From DASZHA01 sp035938265 (GTDB taxonomy: Bacteria > Chloroflexota > Dormibacteria > DASZGP01), in contig DASZHA010000084.1 of assembly GCA_035938265.1 (NCBI GenBank), forward strand, positions 1-47,182: a DNA stretch of 47,182 nt, read 5' to 3'. The position numbers and the translations under genes are program-made. Position 1 is the stretch's first letter. Each line of letters starts with the position of its first letter. The notes beneath the pieces are model-generated. The model saw only the letters and a list, made by a program, of their open reading frames with translations. It ran no database searches and had not been told where the DNA came from. Positions 1 through 7,426 of the stretch are shown here, piece after piece.

Positions 1-474
1 CTCACTGGGCCTGACTCATCTCCGCCATTCGATTGTTTCGCTGGGTAGCCTGACGACTTGGCTCCGGACCGCTGTCTCCGAATTTCGCCAGGACCAGAGA
101 GAGCAGGATGGGCACGGACATGAATGACCGACGACGGTCAGAGCTACAGGCTCAGCCGCGGTCGAGGTAGCTGACTCAGCGACGCCCGCGCTTAGGCTGG
201 CTGCCCACTTGGCCGGGCTCCACCTCCGTCGTCCCCGGAAGCGTTTCGCCTGCTCGATCAGCTCCCGAGATGTCGCAGAGGCTTCACCTGTTATGGCGTA
301 TGCGGATGAGGCGGCGCGAGGGGCCTGCCTCACGTGTCCTCGGTGGCGTGAATCCTACAAACGCTCCAAAGCCACCCGACGACAACGAAGCCATTCAGGG
401 AAGCGCGCAGCGATTTTGCAGTGGGCACCGGGGTCGACAGCCGAGGAGACGTGAGGCAGGATCCTCACCTCATG
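1..474. other. No supported gene
   Basis: I see no recognisable protein, tRNA or repeat here. Short open frames exist on both strands (for example minus 16-333 and plus 209-454), but they are low-complexity, Arg/Ala/Ser-rich and overlap each other, as expected by chance at this G+C. The minus-strand frame contains a helix-like stretch (SRELIEQAKRF), which is too little to call a gene. The segment lies downstream of otsB and could contain the 3' end of something outside the window. Confidence 0.4.
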
Positions 475-1323
475 TCATCCTGACTCGGCTTTCTGCAGTA
501 TCGCCTCGCAGAACGGCCGGAGCTGATCCCGGCCAGGTAGCACCACGTCGCAGACCGAGGCCATGACCTCGGGCGCCTCGGTCGAGCCGACCCCGACTGA
601 TAGTGTCGGGAGCTCGCCAGAGAGCTGCCGGAGCTTGTCCCAGGCGGGCACGTCACCGAGGTCGTCGCCGGTGAAGGTCACCGCCGAGGGCCGCAGCAGC
701 TCGACCAGGCGCCCAATAACCCAGCCCTTGTCCGGCGCGCCCTTGGCCTTCATCTCGTAGTTCTGGCGGCCCTCCACCGCCGCCAGCCCCAAACCGAAGG
801 CTATGGCCCGGAAACGGCGCCAGTGGGCGCGGTCCTCGGCGACCTCGGGGACGGCGCGATAGTGGAGCACCACCCCCCAGCGCTTGACCTCGACCAGCGT
901 CCCGGGGAGCTCACTCGAAAGCACGCGGAGCTGGTCCAGCGCCCTCTCCAGCGCGGCGGTGGCGGAGACGGGATCGAAGCCCTCCGGCTGCCCGGTCTGC
1001 GATAGGTCCGGCGGGAGCTCGAGGCCGTAGCTGCCGATCGCCAGCCAGCCGGGCGGCAGGAGCGAGGACAGCAGCGCGCGTTCTCGGCCCGAGATCACGA
1101 TCAACCAGCCGACCCGCGCTCGTAGCTTTTCCAGGACGGGCTCGAGGTCGAGGTCGAGAACCACGTCCTCGGGCTGGGCGGCGATGGCCGCCAGGGTGCC
1201 GTCGAAGTCGAAGCCGATCAGCCAGCGGGCGGGGTCGGTGCCGTCGAGCCGGCTCAGGTATGGCGCCAGGTCGAGGCCATCGCGGGGGTCCGGCCCACCC
1301 CCTCCCGTGTCGTCCCGGCTCAG
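475..1323 (-). CDS. otsB: Trehalose-6-phosphate phosphatase (HAD superfamily), probable CTG start
   Basis: Dephosphorylates trehalose-6-phosphate to trehalose in the cytoplasm. HAD motif I is DFDGTL with nucleophile Asp39 and Asp41; motif IV is FTGDDLGD near the C-terminus, and VKRWGVVLHYR and EMKAKGAPDKGWVI fit the OtsB cap and motif III region. The first ATG/GTG/TTG in this frame is GTG 1164, which would delete motif I, so the start must lie upstream. The frame is open with no canonical start back to CTG 1323-1321, which overlaps the TGA of the hspR-like gene as CTGA and has GGGAG five nt upstream. That start gives 282 aa, usual for the family. OtsA is not in the window. Last gene of a regulator-HspR-OtsB operon, so trehalose may be made under stress. 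Function is confident; the start is inferred. Confidence 0.85.
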   Translation of the reverse strand: MSRDDTGGGGPDPRDGLDLAPYLSRLDGTDPARWLIGFDFDGTLAAIAAQPEDVVLDLDLEPVLEKLRARVGWLIVISGRERALLSSLLPPGWLAIGSYGLELPPDLSQTGQPEGFDPVSATAALERALDQLRVLSSELPGTLVEVKRWGVVLHYRAVPEVAEDRAHWRRFRAIAFGLGLAAVEGRQNYEMKAKGAPDKGWVIGRLVELLRPSAVTFTGDDLGDVPAWDKLRQLSGELPTLSVGVGSTEAPEVMASVCDVVLPGRDQLRPFCEAILQKAESG

Positions 1324-1655
1324 AGAATCTCCCGGTACATCTGGTGCGCCTGCTTCAGCTCTGGGGGCGGCGCCAGGTCGTTCTTGTTGACCACCTCGAG
1401 CAGGCTGAGGATGTGGCGCACGCCCGCCAGGTTGACGCCCCGCTCGCGGGTAAGGTGCTGGATGACTTGCAGCCGGCGGATGTCTCGCTGCGAGTATCGA
1501 CGCCGGTTGGTGGTCGTCCGATGGGGGGTGACGAGGCCGAGCTCCTCGTACATCATCAGGGTCCGAGGATGGGTCTCCAGGATCTCTGAGGCCACGCTGA
1601 TCGTGTAGACGGCCTTATCAAGGTCAAATGGTGATGAGTTCACTCCTTGATCCAC
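1320..1655 (-). CDS. hspR: HspR-like MerR-family transcriptional repressor
   Basis: Small MerR-type DNA-binding protein of 111 aa. The N-terminal winged helix is intact: YTISVASEILETHPRTL followed by MYEELGLVTPHRT and NRRRYSQRDIRRLQVIQHL. This is the signature of HspR, which in actinobacteria represses dnaK and clpB at HAIR boxes with DnaK as co-repressor. The C-terminal helix (residues 68-90) fits the family, and the tail is short. The drawn start is GTG 1655, inside the 3' end of the response regulator. GTG 1643, sharing GTGA with that gene's TGA, is an alternative and removes five residues. No dnaK/dnaJ/grpE lies in the window, so here the repressor is uncoupled from its classical operon. 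The assignment to HspR rather than another MerR subfamily is from sequence resemblance only. Confidence 0.75.
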   Translation of the reverse strand: MDQGVNSSPFDLDKAVYTISVASEILETHPRTLMMYEELGLVTPHRTTTNRRRYSQRDIRRLQVIQHLTRERGVNLAGVRHILSLLEVVNKNDLAPPPELKQAHQMYREIL

Positions 1656-2044
1656 CGACCCAGGCCACGGGCCAGCGTCGACGGGGTGGTTTCGGCCTTG
1701 ACCAGGTAGTCGAGGGCGCCGAGCTTGAGGCCCCGCTCGACCAGCTCGGCCTCGCCATAGTTCGACAGGATGATGACCGGCACGTGCTTGAGCGCCTCGT
1801 CAGCGCGGAGAGACTCGAGGACGGCAAAGCCGTCCATGCGCGGAAGACGGATGTCCAGGAAGACGATGTCCGGCGCGCTGTCCTGGGCCAGCCGGAGACC
1901 CTCTTCGCCGTCGCTGGCAACGCGCACGGTGTAGCCGTCAAGCTCGAGCTTGAGGCGGTACATCTCGGCCACGGCGGCATCGTCCTCGACAAAGAGAACG
2001 TGGACCTCTTCCTCGCTTTCGATCGACACTTCGCCATCCTCCAT
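1640..2044 (-). CDS. Receiver-only response regulator (CheY-like)
   Basis: A single receiver domain of 134 aa with no output domain. The acidic pocket is E20-D21-D22, the phosphoacceptor is Asp64 in DIVFLDIRLPRMDG, Ser94 takes the Thr/Ser switch position and Lys116 is the conserved lysine (DYLVKAE). The protein ends about nine residues after helix 5 begins. It should act by protein-protein contact or as a phosphorelay intermediate; no kinase is nearby. ATG 2044 has no Shine-Dalgarno of its own but shares TGATG with a possible upstream leader ORF. The gene overlaps the hspR-like gene, so receiver, heat-shock-type repressor and otsB are probably one transcript. Confidence 0.9.
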   Translation of the reverse strand: MEDGEVSIESEEEVHVLFVEDDAAVAEMYRLKLELDGYTVRVASDGEEGLRLAQDSAPDIVFLDIRLPRMDGFAVLESLRADEALKHVPVIILSNYGEAELVERGLKLGALDYLVKAETTPSTLARGLGRWIKE

Positions 2045-2085
2045 CAGTAGCGAATTTGCGAGAGGGTGCAGAGTGCGCCGGACAA
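2044..2085 (-). CDS. Possible 13-codon leader ORF coupled to the response regulator
   Basis: A strong Shine-Dalgarno (AAGGAGGAGG, 2089-2098 on the complement) lies 45 nt upstream of the regulator ATG, too far to serve it directly. Six nt after AAGGAGG is TTG 2085, which opens a 13-codon frame encoding MSGALCTLSQIRY. It ends in TGA overlapping the regulator ATG as TGATG. That geometry is typical of translational coupling. The peptide itself shows no attenuator-like codon run. Alternatively the SD is fortuitous, or the regulator uses an unrecognised start. Confidence 0.4.
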   Translation of the reverse strand: MSGALCTLSQIRY

Positions 2086-2209
2086 GATCCTCCTCCTTTC
2101 CGACACTCTTTCTTATAGCAGACCCGGGTGTAAAACCCCCCGCGCGAGGGGTAGCCGTGGGCCATCGTTATAGTGACGGCCTAATGTTAGCTGATCCTTG
2201 ACGGGGCTA

Positions 2210-2239
2210 TTTACTTAGCGCCGAACGTAATGCTACAAT
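2210..2239 (+). promoter_or_regulatory. Candidate promoter upstream of hairpin and PBP gene
   Basis: TTTACT (2210-2215) and TACAAT (2234-2239) are separated by 18 nt, close to sigma-70 spacing. A start near 2246 would transcribe straight into the hairpin at 2260-2291. The remaining sequence between the regulator leader and the PBP gene (2086-2517) shows no gene. Confidence 0.35.
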
Positions 2240-2259
2240 CCGGCTGTCCCCCCTCTTCT

Positions 2260-2298
2260 GAGGCCCCTCCACCTACGGGTGGCGGGGCCTCGTCTTTA
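2260..2298 (+). terminator. GC-rich hairpin with short T-run: terminator or attenuator
   Basis: Left arm GAGGCCCCTCCACC (2260-2273), loop TACG, right arm GGTGGCGGGGCCTC (2278-2291): fourteen positions with one mismatch, then GTCTTTA. The stem is very stable and the T-run weak. It lies about 15 nt after the predicted start of the promoter at 2210-2239, so it would give a transcript of about 50 nt, or attenuate expression of the penicillin-binding protein gene at 2518. Confidence 0.45.
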
Positions 2299-2517
2299 TG
2301 CCAGGGCTTCCTTCGATGCTGCCCCAGGGCGACATCCCATCCACCGGGGATCGCCTGCTGTCTAACCCGCGACCAACCGCCACTTTACCCCAGAAACCCC
2401 GGGCGCCTTAGGCGGCTTCTAACGACTGATGGATAGACTGCATGCGATGCCCCGTCCGACGTATCTTCGCGCCCACGTCGCGCGCCCTCTCAGGGCGCCG
2501 TACCGGCGCGCCCGCGC

Positions 2518-4701
2518 ATGAGCCAGTGGCGCCCCGTGGGGGGCGAGATCAAGCCCGGCGTCAGCCTCAAGCAGGTCCCTGACGGCCCCGCCCGAGGCGC
2601 CCGCCGGCGCGGCGGCGCAGCCAAGAAGCCGGGGTGGCATGGGCCCTTCGGCTGGGGCAAGTGGCGCACCCTGGCGGCGGCGGCCGGCGCCCTCGTCCTC
2701 CTGCTGGTGATCTTCATCGGGGCGCTGGCCGCGACCCTGCCCGATCCCTCCCAGGTCCAGGTCCACGCCGGCGAGGTCAAGATTTACGACCGCACTGGGC
2801 AGGTCCTGGTAGCCGACGTCCAGGGCGGAGGCGAGCAGCGCCAGCAGGTCAGCCTCGACAAAATCGCGCCCGACCTACAGCACGCAACGGTTGCCGCCGA
2901 GGACCGCAACTTCTACCATCACGGCGGCATCGACTGGCCCCGGTTGGCCAAGGCGCTGACCATCGACGTCATCAGCCGCAGCGCCCAACAGGGCGGCAGT
3001 ACCATCACCCAGCAGCTGGCCAAGAACGCGCTTCTTACATCGGACCGCACCGTGATCCGCAAGGTCAAGGAGGCCATCCTCGCCACCGAGATCGAGCAGC
3101 GATTCACCAAGGACGAAATCCTCGGCCTCTACCTGAACTCCATCTATTACGGCCACCACGCGTACGGCATCCAGGCCGCGTCCCAGGTCTACTTCGGCAA
3201 AGACGCCAAGGACCTGACCCTGGGCCAGGCTTCGTTCCTCGCCGGCCTGCCCCAGGCGCCCAGCTCTTATGACCCCGACATCAACTACGACGGTGCCAAG
3301 GCGCGCCAGGCCTACGTGCTGGGCCAGATGGTGCGCGAGAACTACATCACCCAGGACAAGTCCGACGCCGCCCAGGCCGAGGACCTGCGCCCGCAGCTGA
3401 AAAAGGGCAATCCCCAGCAGGCCACGGGCCCGGCGCCGCACTTCGTCGCCTATGTCCTCGGCCAGCTTGAAGCGGATTACGGTCGCGACGTCATCGATGC
3501 CGGCGGCGTCACCGTCACCAGCACCTTGGATATGAAGACCCAGAGCGCGGCCAACACCGCCGTCCATGACGGCGTCCCCAAGCTCTCCAAGTTCGGCGTC
3601 AACAACGGCGCCATGCTGGTCAGCGACCCGCGCACCGGTGACATCCTGGCGATGGTCGGCTCGGCCGACTTCAACAACGACGGCATCGCCGGCCAGGTCA
3701 ACATCACCACCGCCAAGCGGCAGCCAGGGTCGAGTTTCAAGCCATACGTCTACCTGACAGGCTTGGACAACCGCAAGTTCGACACAACCACGGTCTTCAA
3801 CGACTCTTCCGGGACGCTGGGCAAGGACACGCCCAAGGACTTCGACAACCGCTACATGGGGACGATGCGGATGCGCCAGGCGCTCGACCTTTCGCGGAAC
3901 GTACCCGCCGAGCAGGCGATGCAGAAGGCCGGCCCATCCGACGTGGTGTCGATGGCCAAGCGCGTTGGCATCACGACCACGCTGCAGGAGAACCTGGCCA
4001 CCGCCATCGGCGCCTCGGAGGTGACGATGGTCGATCACGCGACTGGCTACGGCGTCCTGGCAAACCAGGGCACCAAGAACCAACCGGTCACGATCCTCAA
4101 GGTGCAGTCAGGCGCCGGCAGGGACATCACCCTGCCGCGGCGCCCAGCGGAGAAGGTCGTCGACGCCGCCCCGACCTACATCATCAACGACATCCTCAAG
4201 GGCTACAACAAGCAGTGGAACCTGGGCTTCGACCGCACCCTGGCGGCGAAGTCGGGCACCACCAACGTCGGGACCAGCACCGGGGATGGCTGGCTGATGG
4301 CCTACAACCCAGACGTCGTGATCGCCACCTGGGCGGGCCACACCAGCAACAACCCCGGCGAGGGCAACGCCACCAAGGGCTTCTTCGGCGTCAGCCTGGC
4401 CCAGCCGATCGTCGACCCCTTCCTCAAGAGCATGAACGACCGCTGGAAGTCGGATTTCACCAAGCCGGGCAACGTCTCGAGCGCCAACTGCGCCCAGTCG
4501 GGGCTGAGCGTCTTCGACCCGGTGCAGCCGGAGCTGGCGGTGGCGGGCCAGGAGCCCTCGTGCGCGGCGCCGCCGGCGTCGCCGGTGCCCACCGAAGCCC
4601 CGGTGACGGCGCCCAGCGCCAACCCCAGCCCCACCCCCAGCCCGAGCCCCAGCGGCGGCGTGATCATCTCGCCACTGCCCAGCGGCTCTCCGCACCCGTA
4701 G
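2518..4701 (+). CDS. Class A penicillin-binding protein (bifunctional transglycosylase/transpeptidase)
   Basis: Polymerises lipid II and cross-links peptidoglycan at the outer face of the membrane. 727 aa: basic cytoplasmic tail (1-50), one membrane segment (about 52-73), GT51 domain with EDRNFYHHGGID (catalytic Glu128), GGSTITQQLAKN (159-170) and LYLNSIYYGHHAYG. The transpeptidase domain has SSFK (405-408, nucleophile Ser405), SRN and KSGTT. The C-terminal 50 residues are a Pro/Ser/Thr tail (PSPTPSPSPSG), as in PBPs of Gram-positive-like bacteria. No Shine-Dalgarno is visible before ATG 2518, so the exact start is uncertain. A small DsrE-like gene follows after 13 nt, probably unrelated in function. 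Confidence 0.95.
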   Translation: MSQWRPVGGEIKPGVSLKQVPDGPARGARRRGGAAKKPGWHGPFGWGKWRTLAAAAGALVLLLVIFIGALAATLPDPSQVQVHAGEVKIYDRTGQVLVADVQGGGEQRQQVSLDKIAPDLQHATVAAEDRNFYHHGGIDWPRLAKALTIDVISRSAQQGGSTITQQLAKNALLTSDRTVIRKVKEAILATEIEQRFTKDEILGLYLNSIYYGHHAYGIQAASQVYFGKDAKDLTLGQASFLAGLPQAPSSYDPDINYDGAKARQAYVLGQMVRENYITQDKSDAAQAEDLRPQLKKGNPQQATGPAPHFVAYVLGQLEADYGRDVIDAGGVTVTSTLDMKTQSAANTAVHDGVPKLSKFGVNNGAMLVSDPRTGDILAMVGSADFNNDGIAGQVNITTAKRQPGSSFKPYVYLTGLDNRKFDTTTVFNDSSGTLGKDTPKDFDNRYMGTMRMRQALDLSRNVPAEQAMQKAGPSDVVSMAKRVGITTTLQENLATAIGASEVTMVDHATGYGVLANQGTKNQPVTILKVQSGAGRDITLPRRPAEKVVDAAPTYIINDILKGYNKQWNLGFDRTLAAKSGTTNVGTSTGDGWLMAYNPDVVIATWAGHTSNNPGEGNATKGFFGVSLAQPIVDPFLKSMNDRWKSDFTKPGNVSSANCAQSGLSVFDPVQPELAVAGQEPSCAAPPASPVPTEAPVTAPSANPSPTPSPSPSGGVIISPLPSGSPHP

Positions 4702-4714
4702 GGGAAGGCGGGCC

Positions 4715-5017
4715 GTGAACATCACCGTCATGCTGGCGTCCGCCGATGAGCCCCGCGACGCCGAGCTGGCCGCGGGGGTGCTGCGGGCCGCCCGCGACCG
4801 CGGTCACCGCGCCCGCCTATTCCTCCTCGGCGATGGCGTCCGCCACGTCGACCTCGGGGCCGAGCTCGCAGCCGGCGGGGTCGAGGTGTCGCTCTGCGAG
4901 GCTGACGCCGCCATGCGCGGCATCCACAAGACGGGCCAGCCGGGGGTCTTCTTCGGCAGCCTCTACGACTGGGCCCGCCTGGCCGAGGACGCCGACCGGG
5001 TGGTGTCGCTGGGATGA
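4715..5017 (+). CDS. DsrE/DsrF-like small sulfur-relay-type protein
   Basis: 100 aa, starting at GTG 4715. The N-terminus (MNITVMLASADEPRDAELAAG, then ARLFLLGDGV) has the beta-alpha-beta pattern and GDGV turn of the DsrE/TusD fold, whose members carry persulfide sulfur on a Cys or act as scaffolds. The only cysteine is in EVSLCEADAAMRG, near the position of the active Cys in DsrE/TusD proteins. It overlaps the next gene by four nt (ATGA). With the second DsrE-like gene and the Rrf2 regulator downstream it suggests a small sulfur or redox sensing unit. Family assignment is from fold-like pattern, not close identity. Confidence 0.55.
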   Translation: MNITVMLASADEPRDAELAAGVLRAARDRGHRARLFLLGDGVRHVDLGAELAAGGVEVSLCEADAAMRGIHKTGQPGVFFGSLYDWARLAEDADRVVSLG

Positions 5018-5337
5018 GCCGGCCGTCCCCGGCGCCGGGCGCGGTCCTGGTTCGAAGCGCCGAAGCGGAGCGTCAGCTCCAGGGGCTCCGCACCGCGCTG
5101 AGCCTGGCGATGGGCGACCGGCCGGCGGAGCTCTACCTCGCCGGCGGCGGCGTCACCGCGCTGGCAGCGGCCCTTGGGAGCGAGGCCGAGGCGTGCCTGA
5201 CGGCGTTGCTTGAGTCCGGTGTCGCGATCGTCGCCGAGGCCCAGGCGTCGGCCCCGCTGGCCCACGGCGCGCGACGCGTCAGCCGATCCCAGCTGCTCGC
5301 CGCCCTGGCGGCGGCGGAGTTCCAGCAGACGTTCTGA
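5014..5337 (+). CDS. Second DsrE/DsrH-like small protein
   Basis: 107 aa, translationally coupled to the preceding gene by an ATGA overlap. AVLVRSAEAERQLQGLRTALSLA followed by ELYLAGGGVTAL resembles the first half of a DsrE/TusB fold (strand, long helix, strand with G-rich turn). One Cys occurs in AEACLTALLESGV. The C-terminus (RRVSRSQLLAALAAAEFQQTF) is helical. DsrE, DsrF and DsrH act as a hetero-hexamer in sulfur oxidisers; a two-gene version could form a simpler complex. I do not recognise a specific orthologue. Confidence 0.5.
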   Translation: MSRPSPAPGAVLVRSAEAERQLQGLRTALSLAMGDRPAELYLAGGGVTALAAALGSEAEACLTALLESGVAIVAEAQASAPLAHGARRVSRSQLLAALAAAEFQQTF

Positions 5338-5393
5338 ACTCGGCGGGTCGCCTATGCCCGCGTCATAACGTCGGTTTGGTGACGCGCCACGGG

Positions 5394-5399
5394 TAGGAT
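5394..5399 (+). promoter_or_regulatory. -10 hexamer TAGGAT before Rrf2 regulator
   Basis: TAGGAT ends eight nt before ATG 5408, a spacing that predicts a leaderless or near-leaderless transcript. No good TTGACA-like -35 is present 16-18 nt upstream. Confidence 0.4.
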
Positions 5400-5407
5400 T
5401 AAGAGCG

Positions 5408-5878
5408 ATGATCTTCTCCGCCAAGTGCGAGTACGGCATCAAGGCCATGCTCGACCTCTCCATCAACGGACACCCTGACCAGCCTGTGCAGGTGCGGGTG
5501 ATCGCCGATCGCGCTGAGATCCCCGAGGGCTTCCTCGAGCAGATCATGGCCGACCTGCGTAAGGCGGGGTTGGTCGAGAGCATCCGCGGCGCCCACGGCG
5601 GCTACGTCCTGGCCAAGACCGCCGAGGAGATCAACCTAGCCGACGTGATCGAGGCCATTGACGGCCCGGTGACCCCCGGCGGCTGCCTCCGCGAGGAGGT
5701 TGACCCGCACTCCGGCACCAGCATCGCCGTGATCCAGGATGTCTGGCTCGACGTCCGCGACTGCGTCATGGACGTCCTCAGCACAATGGACCTGGCCCAC
5801 CTGCGCGAGAAGCTGCTGCGCAAGAACGGCGCCACGCTGGCGGCGGTCACCGCGGAGGCCCTCTCCGGCCGACCCTAA
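5408..5878 (+). CDS. Rrf2-family transcriptional regulator
   Basis: 156 aa winged-helix regulator. The N-terminus MIFSAKCEYGIKAMLDL, the recognition region IPEGFLEQIMADLRKAGLVESIRG and wing GAHGGYVLAK are classic Rrf2. Three cysteines are present (Cys7, Cys93, Cys119). IscR and NsrR ligate [2Fe-2S] or [4Fe-4S] with three closely set C-terminal-half cysteines, whereas here one is N-terminal and two are 26 residues apart. A cluster is therefore not assured, and a CymR-type, cluster-free or thiol-based sensor is possible. Its position after two DsrE-like genes suggests control of sulfur metabolism. Confidence 0.9.
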   Translation: MIFSAKCEYGIKAMLDLSINGHPDQPVQVRVIADRAEIPEGFLEQIMADLRKAGLVESIRGAHGGYVLAKTAEEINLADVIEAIDGPVTPGGCLREEVDPHSGTSIAVIQDVWLDVRDCVMDVLSTMDLAHLREKLLRKNGATLAAVTAEALSGRP

Positions 5879-5891
5879 GGCCCGCGCCCCC

Positions 5892-7421
5892 TCAGGGGCG
5901 GACGGCCCAGACCACCGGCTGGCCCCCGGGGCCGCGCTCCACCACATCGGCCCGCGCCGCCGTCGCATCGCCCAACGCCCGCACCAGGTCGGCGCGTTTC
6001 ATCGCGACGACGAGGCGATAGCGCGAGGGCGAGTCGATCGCCGACCCCGGCGCGTAGATTGCCGGTAGGCTACCGGCGTCGAGGAAGCGGACGTCGATGG
6101 CGCTGTAGTCGTCGATGACGATGGCGCTCCCAGGGGCCGCCGCGGCGTTGGCCGCGGCCACGATGTCGAATGAGTACGCCTGGTACCGGTCGCTGACCGG
6201 CCGCCAGAAATACGCCGACGCGCTGCCAGCACCGAGGCCCACCAGGAGCACGCCTAGCGCCGCCGCCATCGCCGGCGCCGCCCAGGGCCGGCGCAGCAGC
6301 GACCGGACGAGGTCGACGGCCTCCACCGCGCCCAGCCCGATCAGCCCGGCGAGAAAGGGCGCCAGGCCGAGGCTGCGCAGGAAATGAGGCGCGCCGCCGT
6401 CGATGCCCGCAAGGGGGGGCAGCAGGTAGACCGGGATCCCCAGCAGCAGGAGCACGTGGCCCGGGTCCTGGCGGTGCCGCCATGCGCGCCAGACGCCGAG
6501 CACGGCCAGGGCGAAGAGGGGCCAGCCCAGCATCGGCAGCGAGCCGACGTTGTGGCGGGCGTTTGGGTCGCCGGCAAAAACCCACATGCCCAGGGTCAAC
6601 AGGGTGTGCTCCACCAGGCTGACGTTGGTGTTGACCGGGTTGAGCGGCGAGACGCCGATGGCGCGGCCGAAGTACCCCGCCGGGTCCGTCACGGCGGTGA
6701 AGAGCATCGGCGCCGCCACCACCAGGAAGGCCAGCAGCACCCACCGCAGGTCGCGGCGCATGGCGATGAAGCGCTCTCGGTCGCGCCACCATATCCATGT
6801 CAGCCACAGCGCCACCAGGAACGGGGTCAGCTTGAGCGGCTGGTAGGTCCACAGCCCGGCGCCAACCGCAGCCCCCGCAAGGAGGGCCCGGTTGCGATCC
6901 GGCTTGTCGCCCCAGCGGAGCAGGGCCCAGAGTGCCAGCGTCCCGAAGATTGGGACGGTGGCGTTGCGCATGCCGTCCCGGGAGATGGCGATCAGCCAGA
7001 GGGTGCCGGCTGACCAGGCCATCCCCGCCAGGGCCGCGCCTCGGCCGAAGCGACGCAGGGCGAAGTAGATGGCGACGACGAAGAGCACCCCCAGAACCGC
7101 CGAGACGCCGCGCAGCACCACGACCGACTCGCCCAGGACCCGGAAGGCGGCCGCCACCATGTAGCCGTACATCGCCTCGCGGCCGGCGTCGTCCTGGAAG
7201 AAGACCGGGTGGAAGCCGGGCTCATGCAGCAGGCGGTGGGCGTCGAGCGCCTCGGCGCCCTCGTCGGGATAGAGGCCGCCGGGCTGCGTGGTGAGCGCCG
7301 CCAGGCGGACTGCGGCCGCCGCCACGGTGATGAGCAGCGGCAGCCCGGCCAGCAGCATGGCTGCGAGGGGGAGGTCGCGCTGACGCGCGGGCGCGATTGC
7401 CTGCGGCTTGGAGGCCTCCAC
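5892..7421 (-). CDS. Polytopic membrane glycosyltransferase, GT39/ArnT-like
   Basis: 509 aa integral membrane protein with about ten or more hydrophobic segments. The first extracytoplasmic loop has the catalytic-type acidic motif YPDEGAEALDAHRLL (Asp53, Glu54) and a second acidic site FFQDDAGREAMYGY (about 75-88), as in GT-C enzymes (PMT/ArnT/GT83) that use polyprenyl-phosphate sugars. The C-terminal domain after about residue 390 is soluble and probably outside. GTG 7421 lies five nt after the stop of the upstream glycosyltransferase, so the two are co-transcribed. The acceptor (protein, lipid or wall polymer) cannot be read from sequence. Confidence 0.8.
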   Translation of the reverse strand: MEASKPQAIAPARQRDLPLAAMLLAGLPLLITVAAAAVRLAALTTQPGGLYPDEGAEALDAHRLLHEPGFHPVFFQDDAGREAMYGYMVAAAFRVLGESVVVLRGVSAVLGVLFVVAIYFALRRFGRGAALAGMAWSAGTLWLIAISRDGMRNATVPIFGTLALWALLRWGDKPDRNRALLAGAAVGAGLWTYQPLKLTPFLVALWLTWIWWRDRERFIAMRRDLRWVLLAFLVVAAPMLFTAVTDPAGYFGRAIGVSPLNPVNTNVSLVEHTLLTLGMWVFAGDPNARHNVGSLPMLGWPLFALAVLGVWRAWRHRQDPGHVLLLLGIPVYLLPPLAGIDGGAPHFLRSLGLAPFLAGLIGLGAVEAVDLVRSLLRRPWAAPAMAAALGVLLVGLGAGSASAYFWRPVSDRYQAYSFDIVAAANAAAAPGSAIVIDDYSAIDVRFLDAGSLPAIYAPGSAIDSPSRYRLVVAMKRADLVRALGDATAARADVVERGPGGQPVVWAVRP

Positions 7422-7426
7422 GCCGG

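Noticed and set aside
16..333. 105-codon minus-strand frame at the window start
   Set aside because: Low-complexity product, no SD or family; not distinguishable from chance.
2875..4083. 402-codon open frame antisense to the PBP gene
   Set aside because: Same region encodes an unambiguous class A PBP on the plus strand; the antisense product is Val/Gly/Asp low complexity, a typical GC-rich shadow.
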